NCBI RefSeq assembly: GCF_004216905.1 | Contig: NZ_SGXJ01000001.1 | Span: forward strand, 1,984,001 to 2,048,000 | Direction: 5' to 3' | Source: Kribbella sp. VKM Ac-2569 | GTDB taxonomy: Bacteria > Actinomycetota > Actinomycetes > Propionibacteriales > Kribbellaceae | Length of the DNA stretch: 64,000 nt | Shown here: positions 53,437 through 62,002 of the stretch, in pieces | Layout: the number at the start of each line of letters is the position of its first letter | Numbering within the stretch: position 1 is the stretch's first letter | Notes under the pieces: generated by a model | What the model saw: only the letters and a program-made list of their open reading frames with translations | Told to the model about the DNA's origin: nothing | The model's database searches: none | Made by a program: the position numbers and the translations under genes

Positions 53437-54930
53437 ATGCCGCAGGAGACACCAGACCTGCGCAACCTCCGCGAGCCGGTCCGGTTCAAGCGGGCGCTGA
53501 CGCTGTTGCTGATGACGCTGGTCCTGCCCGGATCGGCGCAGATCGTCGCGGGCTCCCGGAAGGCCGGCCGCTGGGTCTGGCGGGTGGTCGCCGGCCTGGT
53601 CGCGATCGTGATCTTCTTCGTGATTCTGGGCCTGATCTGGCGGTCCGGCACGATCAACATCCTGGCCCGCCCGGGCACGCTGCGGATCGTCCAGGTGCTG
53701 CTGATCCTGCTCGCGATCGGCTGGGCGGCGCTGTTCGTGGACGCGTACCGGCTCGGTCAGCCGCTGACGCTGGAGCGGAACCACCGCCTGATGACCAGCA
53801 TCATGGACGGCGTCCTGATCGTCGTCGTCGTCGGCGCCCTGATCTACGCCAGCGTGATCGTGAACACCCAGCGCGACTTCGTCGCCAGCGTGTTCGGCAA
53901 CGGGCAGAAGTCGAAGGCCGACAAGGGCCGCTACAACGTGCTGCTGATGGGCGGCGACTCCGGTTCGGACCGGATCGGCACCCGGCCGGACAGCATGACG
54001 GTGGCGAGTATCGACGCGGACACCGGCCGGACGGTCCTGATCGGCCTCCCGCGGAACCTGGCCAAGGTTCCGTTCCCGGCCGGTACGGCGATGGCGAAAC
54101 AGTTCCCCGAGGGCTTCAAGTGGAACAAATGCGCCGCCGAGTGCCTGCTGAACGCGGTCTACACGTACGCCGCCAACCACAAGAACCTGTTCCCCGGCGA
54201 CGCGAACCCCGGTGAGACCGCGACCATGCAGGCCATCGAGGCCGTCACCGGGCTGAAGCTCAACTACTACGTGCTGATCGACCTGGCCGGCTTCCGCGAC
54301 CTGCTGAACGCGGTCGGCGGTATCACCCTGGACATCGGCAAGCGGGTCCCGATCGGCGGCGGCAGCTCGCCGATCAAGGGCTACATCGAGGCCGGCAAGA
54401 ACCAGCACCTGGACGGGTACCACGCGCTCTGGTTCGCCCGCTCCCGAGCCGAGTCGTCGGACTACGAGCGGATGGCGCGGCAGAAGTGCGTGATGTCCGC
54501 GATGCTGAACCAGCTGTCACCGCAGACGGTGCTGACCAAGTTCCAGGGCATCGCCTCGGCCAGCAAACAGGTGGTCAAGACCAACATTCCGGCGGGTGAA
54601 CTGGGCACTTTCACGGATCTCGCGCTGGACGCGAAGAAGCTGCCGGTGTCAAGCTTCTCCGCGGTCCCGCCGTTGATCCACACCGGCGACCCGGACTTCG
54701 CACTGATCCGGACCAAGGTCGCGGAGACGATCGCGAAGTCCGAATCGCTGGACAAGGACGGCTCGGGAGGAGACGGTAAGACTTCGAGCACTCCGCGTAG
54801 CAGCACCAGCAAGTCCAGTCCGGCCCCGACCACCAGCACCACGAAGAAGCCGAGTACGAAGAAGCCGAGCACCTCACCGACCACACCCGCCGCTGGCGTC
54901 GACGACGTCGCATCGATCTGTAAGGCCTGA
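53437..54930 (+). CDS. LytR-CpsA-Psr (LCP) family glycopolymer ligase
   Basis: 497 aa. Three to four N-terminal membrane helices (about 19-35, 47-67, 82-100 and 118-141) precede the LCP domain (about 165-400). In it NVLLMGGDSGSDRIGTRPDSMTVASID and VLIGLPRNL carry the conserved Asp/Arg residues that hold the polyprenyl pyrophosphate, and LDGYHALWFARSR follows. The last 70 residues are Ser/Thr/Lys/Pro-rich. LCP enzymes transfer lipid-linked polymers (teichoic acid, arabinogalactan) to peptidoglycan. The gene leads the glycopolymer cluster and is 6 bp before a glycosyltransferase. The 262-bp gap before it holds its promoter; no structure was recognised. Confidence 0.95.
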   Translation: MPQETPDLRNLREPVRFKRALTLLLMTLVLPGSAQIVAGSRKAGRWVWRVVAGLVAIVIFFVILGLIWRSGTINILARPGTLRIVQVLLILLAIGWAALFVDAYRLGQPLTLERNHRLMTSIMDGVLIVVVVGALIYASVIVNTQRDFVASVFGNGQKSKADKGRYNVLLMGGDSGSDRIGTRPDSMTVASIDADTGRTVLIGLPRNLAKVPFPAGTAMAKQFPEGFKWNKCAAECLLNAVYTYAANHKNLFPGDANPGETATMQAIEAVTGLKLNYYVLIDLAGFRDLLNAVGGITLDIGKRVPIGGGSSPIKGYIEAGKNQHLDGYHALWFARSRAESSDYERMARQKCVMSAMLNQLSPQTVLTKFQGIASASKQVVKTNIPAGELGTFTDLALDAKKLPVSSFSAVPPLIHTGDPDFALIRTKVAETIAKSESLDKDGSGGDGKTSSTPRSSTSKSSPAPTTSTTKKPSTKKPSTSPTTPAAGVDDVASICKA

Positions 54931-54936
54931 CCTGAT

Positions 54937-55941
54937 ATGCCGCTGTCCCACTGGCCACCCGTGTCCGTCGTGATGCCCGTGCTGAACGAGGAACGCCATC
55001 TCGAGGAGGCGGTCGGCCGCGTCCTCGAGCAGGACTACCCCGGCAACCTGGAGGTCGTCCTCGCGATCGGTCCGAGCAAGGACCGGACCCAGGAGATCGC
55101 GGACAAGCTGGCCGAGAAGGACCACCGGATCAGCATCGTGCCGAACCCGACCGGCAAGACGCCGGCCGCGCTGAACGTCGGCATCGCGCACGCCAAGCAC
55201 GACATCCTGGTCCGGGTCGACGGGCACGGCGCGCTCACCGACGGGTACATCACCCGCGCGGTCGAGGTGCTGGAGGAGAGCGGCGCGGACAACGTGGGCG
55301 GCGTGATGGCCGCCGAGGGCCGGACCCCGACCGAGATGGCGGTCGCCTGCGCGTACCGCTCCCGGCTGGGGCTGGGCGCGTCGACGTTCCACCAGGGCGG
55401 CAAGGCCGGCCCGGCCGACACCGTCTACCTCGGGGTGTTCAAGCGGGCCGCGCTGGAGCGGGTCGGCGGGTTCGACGAGACCATGCACCGGGCCCAGGAC
55501 TGGGAGCTGAACTACCGGATCCGCAAGACCGGCGGCCTGATCTGGTTCAGCCCGGACCTGTCCGTCACGTACCGGCCGCGGTCCTCGCTGTCCGCGGTGG
55601 CGAAGCAGTTCTTCCACACAGGCCAGTGGCGCCGCGAGGTGGTCCGCCGGCACCCGGAGACCGCCAGCAAGCGGTACCTGGCACCACCGGTCGCGGTCAT
55701 CGCGCTGGCCGTCGGCACCATCCTCGGCATCATCGGCCTGGCCACCGGCATCAGCTGGCTGGACCTCGGCTTCCTGGCACCGCTCGGGTACGCCGTACTG
55801 CTGCTGGTCGGATCCGCCGTCGAAGGCCGCTACCTGCCGTGGAAGGCCCTCGCCTGGCTCCCGCTGGTCTGCGCCACCATGCACGTCTCCTGGGGCCTCG
55901 GCTTCCTCATCGGCCTCCGAGAGAACCCGAAGGCCGTCTAA
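54937..55941 (+). CDS. Family 2 glycosyltransferase, membrane-anchored
   Basis: 334 aa. GT-A domain at about 8-235: VSVVMPVLNEERHLEEAV, the GPSKDRTQEIAD nucleotide region, ILVRVDGHGALTDGYI with the DxD-like acidic site, and RAQDWELNYRIRKTGG. Three C-terminal helices (about 255-320) anchor it. It is 6 bp after the LCP gene. It likely builds a lipid-linked polymer later attached by LCP. Its TAA overlaps the stop of the convergent ATPase gene (CTAA, 55938-55941). Confidence 0.93.
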   Translation: MPLSHWPPVSVVMPVLNEERHLEEAVGRVLEQDYPGNLEVVLAIGPSKDRTQEIADKLAEKDHRISIVPNPTGKTPAALNVGIAHAKHDILVRVDGHGALTDGYITRAVEVLEESGADNVGGVMAAEGRTPTEMAVACAYRSRLGLGASTFHQGGKAGPADTVYLGVFKRAALERVGGFDETMHRAQDWELNYRIRKTGGLIWFSPDLSVTYRPRSSLSAVAKQFFHTGQWRREVVRRHPETASKRYLAPPVAVIALAVGTILGIIGLATGISWLDLGFLAPLGYAVLLLVGSAVEGRYLPWKALAWLPLVCATMHVSWGLGFLIGLRENPKAV

Positions 55942-56705
55942 CCGCGGGTGGACTTGACGTAGGCGGCCACGACTTCGTCGACGGGGCCGTCGAGCTTCAG
56001 TACGCCGGCGTCCAGCCAGAGGGCGCGGTTGCAGGTCTCCTGCACCACGTCCAGGCTGTGGCTGACCAGGAACACCGTGCCGGCCTGGTCGCGGAGCTCC
56101 TTGATCTTCCGTTCCGACCGGACCCGGAACTCGGCGTCACCGGTCGCCAGCGCCTCGTCGACCAGCAGGATGTCGTGCGTCTTCGCGGACGCGATCGCGA
56201 ACTTCAACCGGGCCGCCATCCCGGAGGAGTACGTCGACATCGGCAGGTCGATGAAGTCGCCGATGCCGGAGAAGTCGACGATCTCGTCGTACCGGCGCTG
56301 GATCTCGGCCGCGGACATGCCCATCGCCAGGCAGCCGAGGACGACGTTGCGGTCGCCCGTGAGGTCGTTCATCATCGCCGCGTTGACGCCGAGCAGCGAC
56401 GGCCGGCCGCCGGTGTAGACGGCCCCGGAAGCGGGCGGCAGCAGGCCAGCGATCGCGCGCAGCATCGTCGACTTCCCGGAGCCGTTGCGCCCGATCACGC
56501 CGATCGCGTCGCCCTTGTAGGCCGTGAAGCTGACGTTCTTGACCGCGTGCACCTCGCGGATCGTCGGCCGGTCCTGGCGCTTCACGATCCGGCGCAGCGC
56601 GGTCGCCGCCGTACCCTTGCCGCCCTGGCCGGCGATCACCTTGTAGATGATGTCCAACCGGTCGGCGATGACCGTCGGTTCAGCCCCAGAATCAGCCACG
56701 GCCAT
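55938..56705 (-). CDS. Polysaccharide/teichoic-acid exporter ATPase (Wzt/TagH type)
   Basis: 255-aa ATPase. It has the Wzt/TagH-specific long N-terminal strand region (IIYKVIAGQGGKG...HAVKNVSFTAYKGDAIGVIG), Walker A GRNGSGKST at about 82-90, signature YSSGMAARL, Walker B ILLVDEALATGD (the EALATGD variant typical of polysaccharide exporters) and switch VSHSL. The start overlaps the permease stop by 14 nt. It exports an undecaprenyl-linked polymer across the membrane for the LCP ligase. There is no C-terminal sugar-binding domain, as in TagH-short forms. Confidence 0.94.
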   Translation of the reverse strand: MAVADSGAEPTVIADRLDIIYKVIAGQGGKGTAATALRRIVKRQDRPTIREVHAVKNVSFTAYKGDAIGVIGRNGSGKSTMLRAIAGLLPPASGAVYTGGRPSLLGVNAAMMNDLTGDRNVVLGCLAMGMSAAEIQRRYDEIVDFSGIGDFIDLPMSTYSSGMAARLKFAIASAKTHDILLVDEALATGDAEFRVRSERKIKELRDQAGTVFLVSHSLDVVQETCNRALWLDAGVLKLDGPVDEVVAAYVKSTRG

Positions 56706-57567
56706 AGCGGTCCTCCGCCTGCCAGAAGTACCAGAATCCGGCGGCCAGCATCACGAACGACCAGACGATCGCGATCGACCAGGCGTGCGGCAGCTGGTTC
56801 GGTTCGTGCTCCTCGAGCAGCGACCGCCGGATGATGTCGATGTACGCCGAGATCGGGTTGAACGCGAGCACCTGGATCACCCAGCCCGGCGCGTCGACCT
56901 GGTTCAGCTTGGCCGGCAGCGAGAAGAAGATCCCGGACGCGTACAACCAGGTGCGGGTGACGAACGGCAGCAGCTGCGTGATGTCCGAGACGAACGTCCC
57001 GATCCGCGCGAAGACCAGCGTGATCCCGATGTTGAACATGACCTGCAGCAGCATCGCCGGTACCACGAGCAGCCAACTCCACGCGGGTCCGTCGGTGAAT
57101 CCGACGACCACGAACAGGATGCCGAGCGACACCAGCATCTGGTTCAGCTCGTTCAGCACGTAGGCGAGCGGGAGGGTCGCGCGCGGGAAGTGCAGGGTGC
57201 GGATCAGCGACAGGTTCAGCGCGAGTGATCGCGAGCCTTCGGTCATGCAGCGCTGCGTGAACGTGAACACGAAGATCCCGCTGAGCAGGAACGCGACGTA
57301 GTTGTCGATCCCGTTCTTCGTGCCAAGCAGGACACCGAAGGCCAGGTAGTAGACCGCCGCGTTCAGCAGCGGTGTCAGCACCTGCCAGATCGACCCGAGG
57401 CGGGCCCCGGCGTACATCGCGTACGTGCGGGCGGCGGCGTAGCTGACGACGAACTGGCGACGGCTCCACAACTCGCGCAGATACGAGCCAAGCGGTGGGC
57501 GGACGGAACTCTTGGAGAGCCCGTACCGTCGCGCCAACGCCGCGGGATCGGTCTCTGCGGTTGGCAT
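56692..57567 (-). CDS. Polysaccharide/teichoic-acid exporter permease (Wzm/TagG type)
   Basis: 291-aa ABC-2 permease. A 45-residue cytoplasmic N-terminus is followed by six membrane helices with the family patterns GARLGSIWQVLTPLLNAAVYYLAFGVLLG and IGTFVSDITQLLPFVTRTWLYASGIFFSL. It pairs with the Wzt/TagH-type ATPase gene, overlapping by 14 nt. Together with LCP and GT2 on the other strand they form a surface-glycopolymer export-and-attachment set. The polymer is unknown. Confidence 0.95.
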   Translation of the reverse strand: MPTAETDPAALARRYGLSKSSVRPPLGSYLRELWSRRQFVVSYAAARTYAMYAGARLGSIWQVLTPLLNAAVYYLAFGVLLGTKNGIDNYVAFLLSGIFVFTFTQRCMTEGSRSLALNLSLIRTLHFPRATLPLAYVLNELNQMLVSLGILFVVVGFTDGPAWSWLLVVPAMLLQVMFNIGITLVFARIGTFVSDITQLLPFVTRTWLYASGIFFSLPAKLNQVDAPGWVIQVLAFNPISAYIDIIRRSLLEEHEPNQLPHAWSIAIVWSFVMLAAGFWYFWQAEDRYGRG

Positions 57568-57609
57568 TGCGCCAATGTACTGCGCTGCGTGACCTGCCGG
57601 TGACGCAGG

Positions 57610-58311
57610 TCAGGCCACTAAGCGGGCTCTCAGCTTGTTCAGGTCCTCCTCGGTCAGACCACCGTGCCGCAGGTATGCCTCGGGTCCGCCGTAGTTCTCG
57701 TCCAGATGCCGCAGGATCGCGATGATCGACTCGGCCCGGGTGTCCCGGAACTCGAGCATCTCCGGGTGCTTCGCGACGTCTGGTTCCTCGGCGAGCTGCT
57801 CCTCCAGCCACCGCGCGAGCCGCGACTGCGTGAGGTAGTAGTCGGCAACGATCTCGTCCTCGGGTACGCCGGCCACGCTCAGCGCCAGCGCGACGATCAT
57901 GCCGGTGCGATCCTTGCCGCCGTGGCAGTGCACGACGACGGCGCCGTCCGGCTCGTCCGCGATCGCCTTCACCGCGGCCGCGAACAGCTCCGGCCTCTTG
58001 TCCAGCATCCACGTGCACGCAGCGATGATCGTCGGCTGCCCATGGTCGGGGTCCGCCGGATCCACCAGCGACTGCCGAACCGCCAACGGCGTACCCGTGA
58101 ACGGCGTCGGCGCGATCGCGACCTCGCCGTCACCGCGCAGGTCCAGGATCCGGCTCACCCCGGACCGACGTACCGCCTCGACGCCGTCCGCGTTCAGGTA
58201 CTGCAGGCTGTCCGCCCGGATCAGCACGCCCTCGCGCACGGCGCGGCCGTCAGCGGTCGGCAGGCCGCCCACGTCGCGAACGTTGCGGCATCCGGGCCAG
58301 TCGAGATCCAT
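57610..58311 (-). CDS. Protein tyrosine phosphatase, Tyr/Ser dual-specificity type (PtpB-like)
   Basis: 233 aa. The P-loop HCHGGKDRTG (128-137) has catalytic Cys129 and Arg135 and the GKDRTG ending typical of the PtpB/lipid-active group. It begins WPGCRNVRDVGGLPTADGRAVREGVLIRADSL, the family N-terminus (N-x-RDVGG). The C-terminal part (RAESIIAILRHLDENYGGPEAYLRHGGLTEEDLNKLR) matches tyrosine phosphatases that act on phosphotyrosine and phosphoinositides. It follows a hypothetical membrane gene by 3 bp and precedes the polymer exporter by 42 bp, in line with phosphatase control of polysaccharide machinery seen elsewhere. Confidence 0.93.
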   Translation of the reverse strand: MDLDWPGCRNVRDVGGLPTADGRAVREGVLIRADSLQYLNADGVEAVRRSGVSRILDLRGDGEVAIAPTPFTGTPLAVRQSLVDPADPDHGQPTIIAACTWMLDKRPELFAAAVKAIADEPDGAVVVHCHGGKDRTGMIVALALSVAGVPEDEIVADYYLTQSRLARWLEEQLAEEPDVAKHPEMLEFRDTRAESIIAILRHLDENYGGPEAYLRHGGLTEEDLNKLRARLVA

Positions 58312-58314
58312 CGT

Positions 58315-58992
58315 TCACCTGTCCTGTGGGCGGTTCTGCGGGCGGTCCGGGTTCGGGCCCGGGTTGTACGGCGGGGGCGCCGGGAAGGTGTGGTTCTGCT
58401 GCGGGGGCACCGGCGGGTACGGGTAGTTGCCGGGGGCACCTGGCTGGCCGGGGAAGGTGTTTGGAGGCCGGTTGCGCCGGCGCTTCTTGACTGCCCCGAC
58501 GGTCAGGAACGTGATGCCGAGGCCGAGGAAGATCAGGAACGAGAACACAGTGCCGAGGATCGACAGGACGAACGCGAAGACGGACGACTTCGGTCCGGCC
58601 GAGTAGGTCGCGCTGGTCTCGTCGTCGGTGCACGAGATGCTGTAGTCCCCGGCCGGCACGGTCTGCGTCGACCGCGCGACGACGTACCAGCTCTCGCCGT
58701 TGATCGTGATCGTCTCCGACCCGCTCGGCGGCTTGATCGGTACGTCGTTGCCGTTCGGGTCCTGCACCTCGCACGGCGGGTTCAGCACCGGGATCGACGC
58801 GTAGATCGTCAGCCCTTCCTTCTTCAGGTGGACGACCCCGCCCTCGATCGGCTGCGGCGTCCGCGGCGCGGTCACGACGATCCGCCACACGAAGAACCCG
58901 ACCACGATCGCGCCGACGACGAAACAGGCGATGCCGATCTTCGGCAGGATCGACTTCTTGGGCGCCGCGGGCGGAGGGGGATACATCGTCAT
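58315..58992 (-). CDS. Two-helix membrane protein with Pro-rich ends, unknown
   Basis: 225 aa. A Pro-rich start (MTMYPPPPAAPKK) precedes a membrane helix at about 19-36. An extracytoplasmic domain of about 100 residues carries two cysteines (PPCEVQDPNG and ISCTDDET) that could pair. A second helix (about 137-165) and a Pro/Asn-rich cytoplasmic tail (RRRNRPPNTFPGQPGAPG...) complete it. No family recognised. The stop is 3 bp upstream of the tyrosine phosphatase start, so they share a transcript. Confidence 0.78.
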   Translation of the reverse strand: MTMYPPPPAAPKKSILPKIGIACFVVGAIVVGFFVWRIVVTAPRTPQPIEGGVVHLKKEGLTIYASIPVLNPPCEVQDPNGNDVPIKPPSGSETITINGESWYVVARSTQTVPAGDYSISCTDDETSATYSAGPKSSVFAFVLSILGTVFSFLIFLGLGITFLTVGAVKKRRRNRPPNTFPGQPGAPGNYPYPPVPPQQNHTFPAPPPYNPGPNPDRPQNRPQDR

Positions 58993-59023
58993 ACCCGCAC
59001 GGTATCCGCTAGCAGGACCGGGA

Positions 59024-59347
59024 CTAAGGAACGCCGAGGAGTCTCAAGCCTGCTGCGGTTGCGGCGGCGGCAACGACCACCAGTACGAACGGGGCCTTGC
59101 GCCAGGCGAGGATGCCGCCGAAGAGGACGCCTGCCGGACGTGCGATACCCGCCGGGCCGTGGCCCTCGGTCAGTGCGGACGTGGCGACCAGCGCGGTCAG
59201 CAGGACGATCGCGGCCGCGGCGAGAAACTGCTGCGCGCGCTCCGGCATCTCGAACCGGCTCCGCAACGCCGGTCCCGCGATCCGCATCGAAAAGGTGCCG
59301 ACAGCAAGCACCCCGATCGCGACCAGCACCAGTGGAGTGTTATTCAT
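59024..59347 (-). CDS. azlD: AzlD-domain small subunit of branched-chain amino-acid exporter
   Basis: 107-aa protein with three to four hydrophobic segments (LVLVAIGVLAVGTFSMRIAGPALRSRF, AAAIVLLTALVATSAL, FVLVVVAAAATAAGLRLLG) and the AzlD pattern TFSMRIAGPALR. With AzlC it exports branched-chain amino acids or analogues. It overlaps azlC by 8 nt. Its stop is followed by a 31-bp gap before the next gene's start on the same strand. Confidence 0.9.
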   Translation of the reverse strand: MNNTPLVLVAIGVLAVGTFSMRIAGPALRSRFEMPERAQQFLAAAAIVLLTALVATSALTEGHGPAGIARPAGVLFGGILAWRKAPFVLVVVAAAATAAGLRLLGVP

Positions 59348-60050
59348 TCTGCGCGTCCTCCAATGCGGGCTTCCCGGCGCGGTAGAACAGCATGCCGGCG
59401 AGTGCGAGCAGCACCGGCAGACCGGCCGGCAGGAACGGCGTTGCGATCAAGGCAATCACCACGCCGGCGAGCGCCGCCGTACGTGTCGATCGATCCCGGA
59501 GAGCGGGCAGGACCAGCGCCAGCAGCACCGCGGGGAACGCCGCGTCCAGTCCGAAGACGTCGGTGTCGGTGATCACCGAGCCGGCCAGTCCACCGATCAC
59601 GACCCCGATGTTCCAGCAGACGAAGATGCCGATCCCGCCGGCCCAGTACGCCGCCCGCCGCTGCTTCAGCTCGTCCTGTCCCATCGCGAACGCGACGTTC
59701 TCGTCGGTCATCAGGTGACTGCCCGGCCAGCGCCGCCAGCCGCTGCCGATCACGTCGCTGACCGCCAGCCCGAACGCGATGTGCCGGGTGTTCACCAGCA
59801 GCCCCGCGGCCATCGCCGCGATCGGGCTCCCGCCGGCCGCGACGATCCCGACGAACAGGAACTGCGACGCACCGGCGAAGACCACGATCGACAACAGGAT
59901 CGGCACCCACAACGGCAGCCCGCCACCGACGCTGATCGCGCCGTACGACAGCCCGACGACGCTGTCGGCCAGGCAGACCAGGCCGATGTCGCGGGCGAGT
60001 CCCCGATCGAGTGTTCGCCAGATCGAACGCATGGGCATTATGATGAACAC
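59340..60050 (-). CDS. azlC: AzlC-family amino-acid exporter large subunit
   Basis: 236-aa membrane protein with about six to seven helices. Typical AzlC features are LADSVVGLSYGAISVGGGLPLWVPILLSIVVFAGASQFLFVG, LLVNTRHIAFGLAV and MTDENVAFAM. The start is uncertain: GTG 60050, ATG 60038 and ATG 60032 are all in frame, and no ribosome site decides; the last begins MRSIWRTLDRG. The gene diverges from an XRE-cupin regulator across two copies of GTTCG-N6-CGAAC, one of which lies in its 5' codons. The regulator is therefore likely its repressor or activator. Confidence 0.9.
   Translation of the reverse strand: MFIIMPMRSIWRTLDRGLARDIGLVCLADSVVGLSYGAISVGGGLPLWVPILLSIVVFAGASQFLFVGIVAAGGSPIAAMAAGLLVNTRHIAFGLAVSDVIGSGWRRWPGSHLMTDENVAFAMGQDELKQRRAAYWAGGIGIFVCWNIGVVIGGLAGSVITDTDVFGLDAAFPAVLLALVLPALRDRSTRTAALAGVVIALIATPFLPAGLPVLLALAGMLFYRAGKPALEDAQNE
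60013..60028. promoter_or_regulatory. GTTCG-N6-CGAAC operator copy 1
   Basis: An inverted repeat with 5-bp arms (60013-60017 and 60024-60028) lies in the azlC 5' codons. It has the same arms and spacing as the copy at 60061-60076, 48 bp away. Probable site of the XRE-cupin regulator (inference). Confidence 0.55.
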
Positions 60051-60060
60051 CGCACCGCTC

Positions 60061-60076
60061 GTTCGTCAAGCCGAAC
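60061..60076. promoter_or_regulatory. GTTCG-N6-CGAAC operator copy 2
   Basis: Same 5-bp arms and 6-bp spacer as copy 1; here the arms extend to TCGTTCG and CGAACGA (60059-60078). It lies between the divergent azlC and XRE-cupin starts, in position to control both. Confidence 0.65.
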
Positions 60077-60101
60077 GATCAGACCGATGGAGCGAACAAC
60101 A

Positions 60102-60656
60102 ATGGACACCAAGGCACCACTCGACGTGATCGCGACCTCCCTGCGCCGGCACCGGGCCCGCGCCGGACTGTCCTTGACCGAAGTCGCGAAACGCGCCGGC
60201 GTCGCCAAGTCCACGCTGTCCCAGCTCGAGTCAGGCACCGGCAACCCGAGCGTCGAAACCCTGTGGGCGCTGGCCGTAGCACTCGACACCCCGTTCGCCG
60301 CGCTGCTCGACCCGCCCCGCCCGAAGGTCCAGGTCATCCGCGCCGGCGAGGGCCCGGCGATCTACTCCGACCAGGCCGACTACAGCGCCACGCTGGTCGC
60401 CTCGAGCCCGCCGAACGCGCGCCGCGACATCTACCGCATCGTCGTCGCCCCCGGCCCCGGCCGGAAGTCCGAGCCGCACATGCCCGGCGTCGTCGAACAC
60501 GTCATCCTCGGCTCCGGCCGAGCCCTGGTCGGCCCGCTCGACGACCCGGTCGAACTCAACCCCGGCGACTACATCGCCTATCCGGGCGACCTCCCCCACA
60601 TCTTCCAGGCCCTCGAGGAAGGCACGACGGCCACGCTCGTTTCCGAGCACGTCTAG
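60102..60656 (+). CDS. XRE-family regulator with C-terminal cupin domain
   Basis: 184 aa. HTH at about residues 10-65 (LRRHRARAGLSLTEVAKRAGVAKSTLSQLESGTGNPSVETLW) and a C-terminal cupin at about 105-180 (EPHMPGVVEHVILGSGRALVGP, NPGDYIAYPGDLPHIFQAL). The cupin keeps a His in PHMPG and PGDLPHIFQ, consistent with a metal or small-ligand site. ATG 60102 is used; ATG 60087 (MERTT) is possible. XRE-cupin proteins control amino-acid and polyamine transport genes, fitting the divergent azlCD. Its stop is shared with the convergent MFS gene (CTAG, 60653-60656). Confidence 0.92.
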   Translation: MDTKAPLDVIATSLRRHRARAGLSLTEVAKRAGVAKSTLSQLESGTGNPSVETLWALAVALDTPFAALLDPPRPKVQVIRAGEGPAIYSDQADYSATLVASSPPNARRDIYRIVVAPGPGRKSEPHMPGVVEHVILGSGRALVGPLDDPVELNPGDYIAYPGDLPHIFQALEEGTTATLVSEHV

Positions 60657-61837
60657 CGCCGCTTCAACTGCCACCCGAGGGCAAGCAGCGCGGTCGTCCC
60701 GGCCACGGCCGACGCCACGGCGATCGCGGTCGGCAGCGAGTAGGCGTCACTCAGCAAGCCCGTCGAGATGGCGGTCGCGGCCACGCCGAGGTACACGCAC
60801 GTCAGGAAGGCCGCGGTCAGCTCACCACGCCGCCCACTCGGAGCGAGGTGATTGACCTCGGCCTGCGCACCGAAGTACGTCAGCCCCAGTCCGGCGCCTG
60901 CGAACACCGCGGCGACGACAACCAGCGCGAGCGACTTCGCCGGGAATGCGGCGACAAGCGCGGACAGGCCGACGACGAGCGACAGCAGACCGGCAGGCTG
61001 AGCTCGGCGCGGTGACAGTTGCACCCGGACGGAGACCGCCTGCACGGCGCAGGCCGCGGCCAGCATCATCGCCGAGACTGTTCCCAGCAACGCCAGGTTG
61101 TGGGTGTGCAGCAGTTGCGCGGTGTACGACGGAACGACGGACAGGAAGAGTCCACCGGTCGCCCAGACGGTCGCAGCGCTCAGGCTCGCCCGGGCGAAGT
61201 CGGCCCGGATCTCGGACGGGACCGACGGACGCTGCGGGCGCCAGCGGCCACCGACCGGCTCGCTCGGCAGCCGCGAAACAGCGATCGCGGTCACCACGGT
61301 GAGCACGAGTCCCACGCCGTACGGCAGTTGGCGTGGCGCCGGCGCCCATCCCGCAAGGACACCGGCCACCAGCGGTCCGGCCGCGCTACCGCCACTTTGT
61401 GCGAGCACGGTGGCCAGCGCCGCCTTGCCACGATCGTCGTCCGGTTCGAGCTCCACGAGGGCCGCGGCCGCGGTTCCTGCGGTGGCACCCAGAGCGATAC
61501 CTGCGGCGATCCGGCCGGCAAAGAGCCACACGGTGTTCTGGGCCGCCGCGAGCACGATCAGTCCGACGGCGCCGAGACCCAGCCCGCCGAGCAGCACCCG
61601 TTTCCGCCCGATCTGGTCCGACAACTGGCCGAAGACGATCAGCGACGGGACCAGGACCGCCATGTACACGGCGAAGATCAGCGTCAGCTCGGTCCCGGAG
61701 AAGCCGAATCGCTCCCGATACACGCCGTACAGCGGCGTCGGCAGGTTCCCGTCCAGCAGCAGCACGAACAACGCTGCGGCCACTACCAGGAACGGCCCAC
61801 GACGGCTCGTTCGGATCCGTTCGGCTGTTCCGGTCAT
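60653..61837 (-). CDS. MFS transporter, 12-helix type
   Basis: 394-aa transporter with about 12 hydrophobic segments. Motif A appears as GQLSDQIGRKRVLL, and the first helix (LVVAAALFVLLLDGNLPTPLYGVYRERFGFS) carries the PLY pattern of drug or sugar efflux members. The central loop (PVGGRWRPQRPSVPSEIRADFARAS) is cytoplasmic. It is convergent with the XRE-cupin gene and shares its stop codon. Function probably efflux; substrate unknown. Upstream of it is a 165-bp region to the lectin gene, with a GCGCA-N4-TGCGC repeat (61926-61939). Confidence 0.92.
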   Translation of the reverse strand: MTGTAERIRTSRRGPFLVVAAALFVLLLDGNLPTPLYGVYRERFGFSGTELTLIFAVYMAVLVPSLIVFGQLSDQIGRKRVLLGGLGLGAVGLIVLAAAQNTVWLFAGRIAAGIALGATAGTAAAALVELEPDDDRGKAALATVLAQSGGSAAGPLVAGVLAGWAPAPRQLPYGVGLVLTVVTAIAVSRLPSEPVGGRWRPQRPSVPSEIRADFARASLSAATVWATGGLFLSVVPSYTAQLLHTHNLALLGTVSAMMLAAACAVQAVSVRVQLSPRRAQPAGLLSLVVGLSALVAAFPAKSLALVVVAAVFAGAGLGLTYFGAQAEVNHLAPSGRRGELTAAFLTCVYLGVAATAISTGLLSDAYSLPTAIAVASAVAGTTALLALGWQLKRR

Positions 61838-62002
61838 CCCGTTCGCGGTACCCGCCCGCTACCACCGCAAACGACGATCGTTTCCGAGCATCTGTAACGT
61901 TAACTGATCAGCTCTGGACATCCGCGCGCAGTTCTGCGCATCATCGCTTCTGAGAGCTCTCTGACGAAGTCCCGCCCACTTCGCTTGGAGGTAGCAGTCC
62001 CG

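Noticed and set aside
61926..61939. GCGCA-N4-TGCGC inverted repeat upstream of the lectin gene
   Set aside because: Short GC-only arms are expected often by chance; not enough to call an operator.
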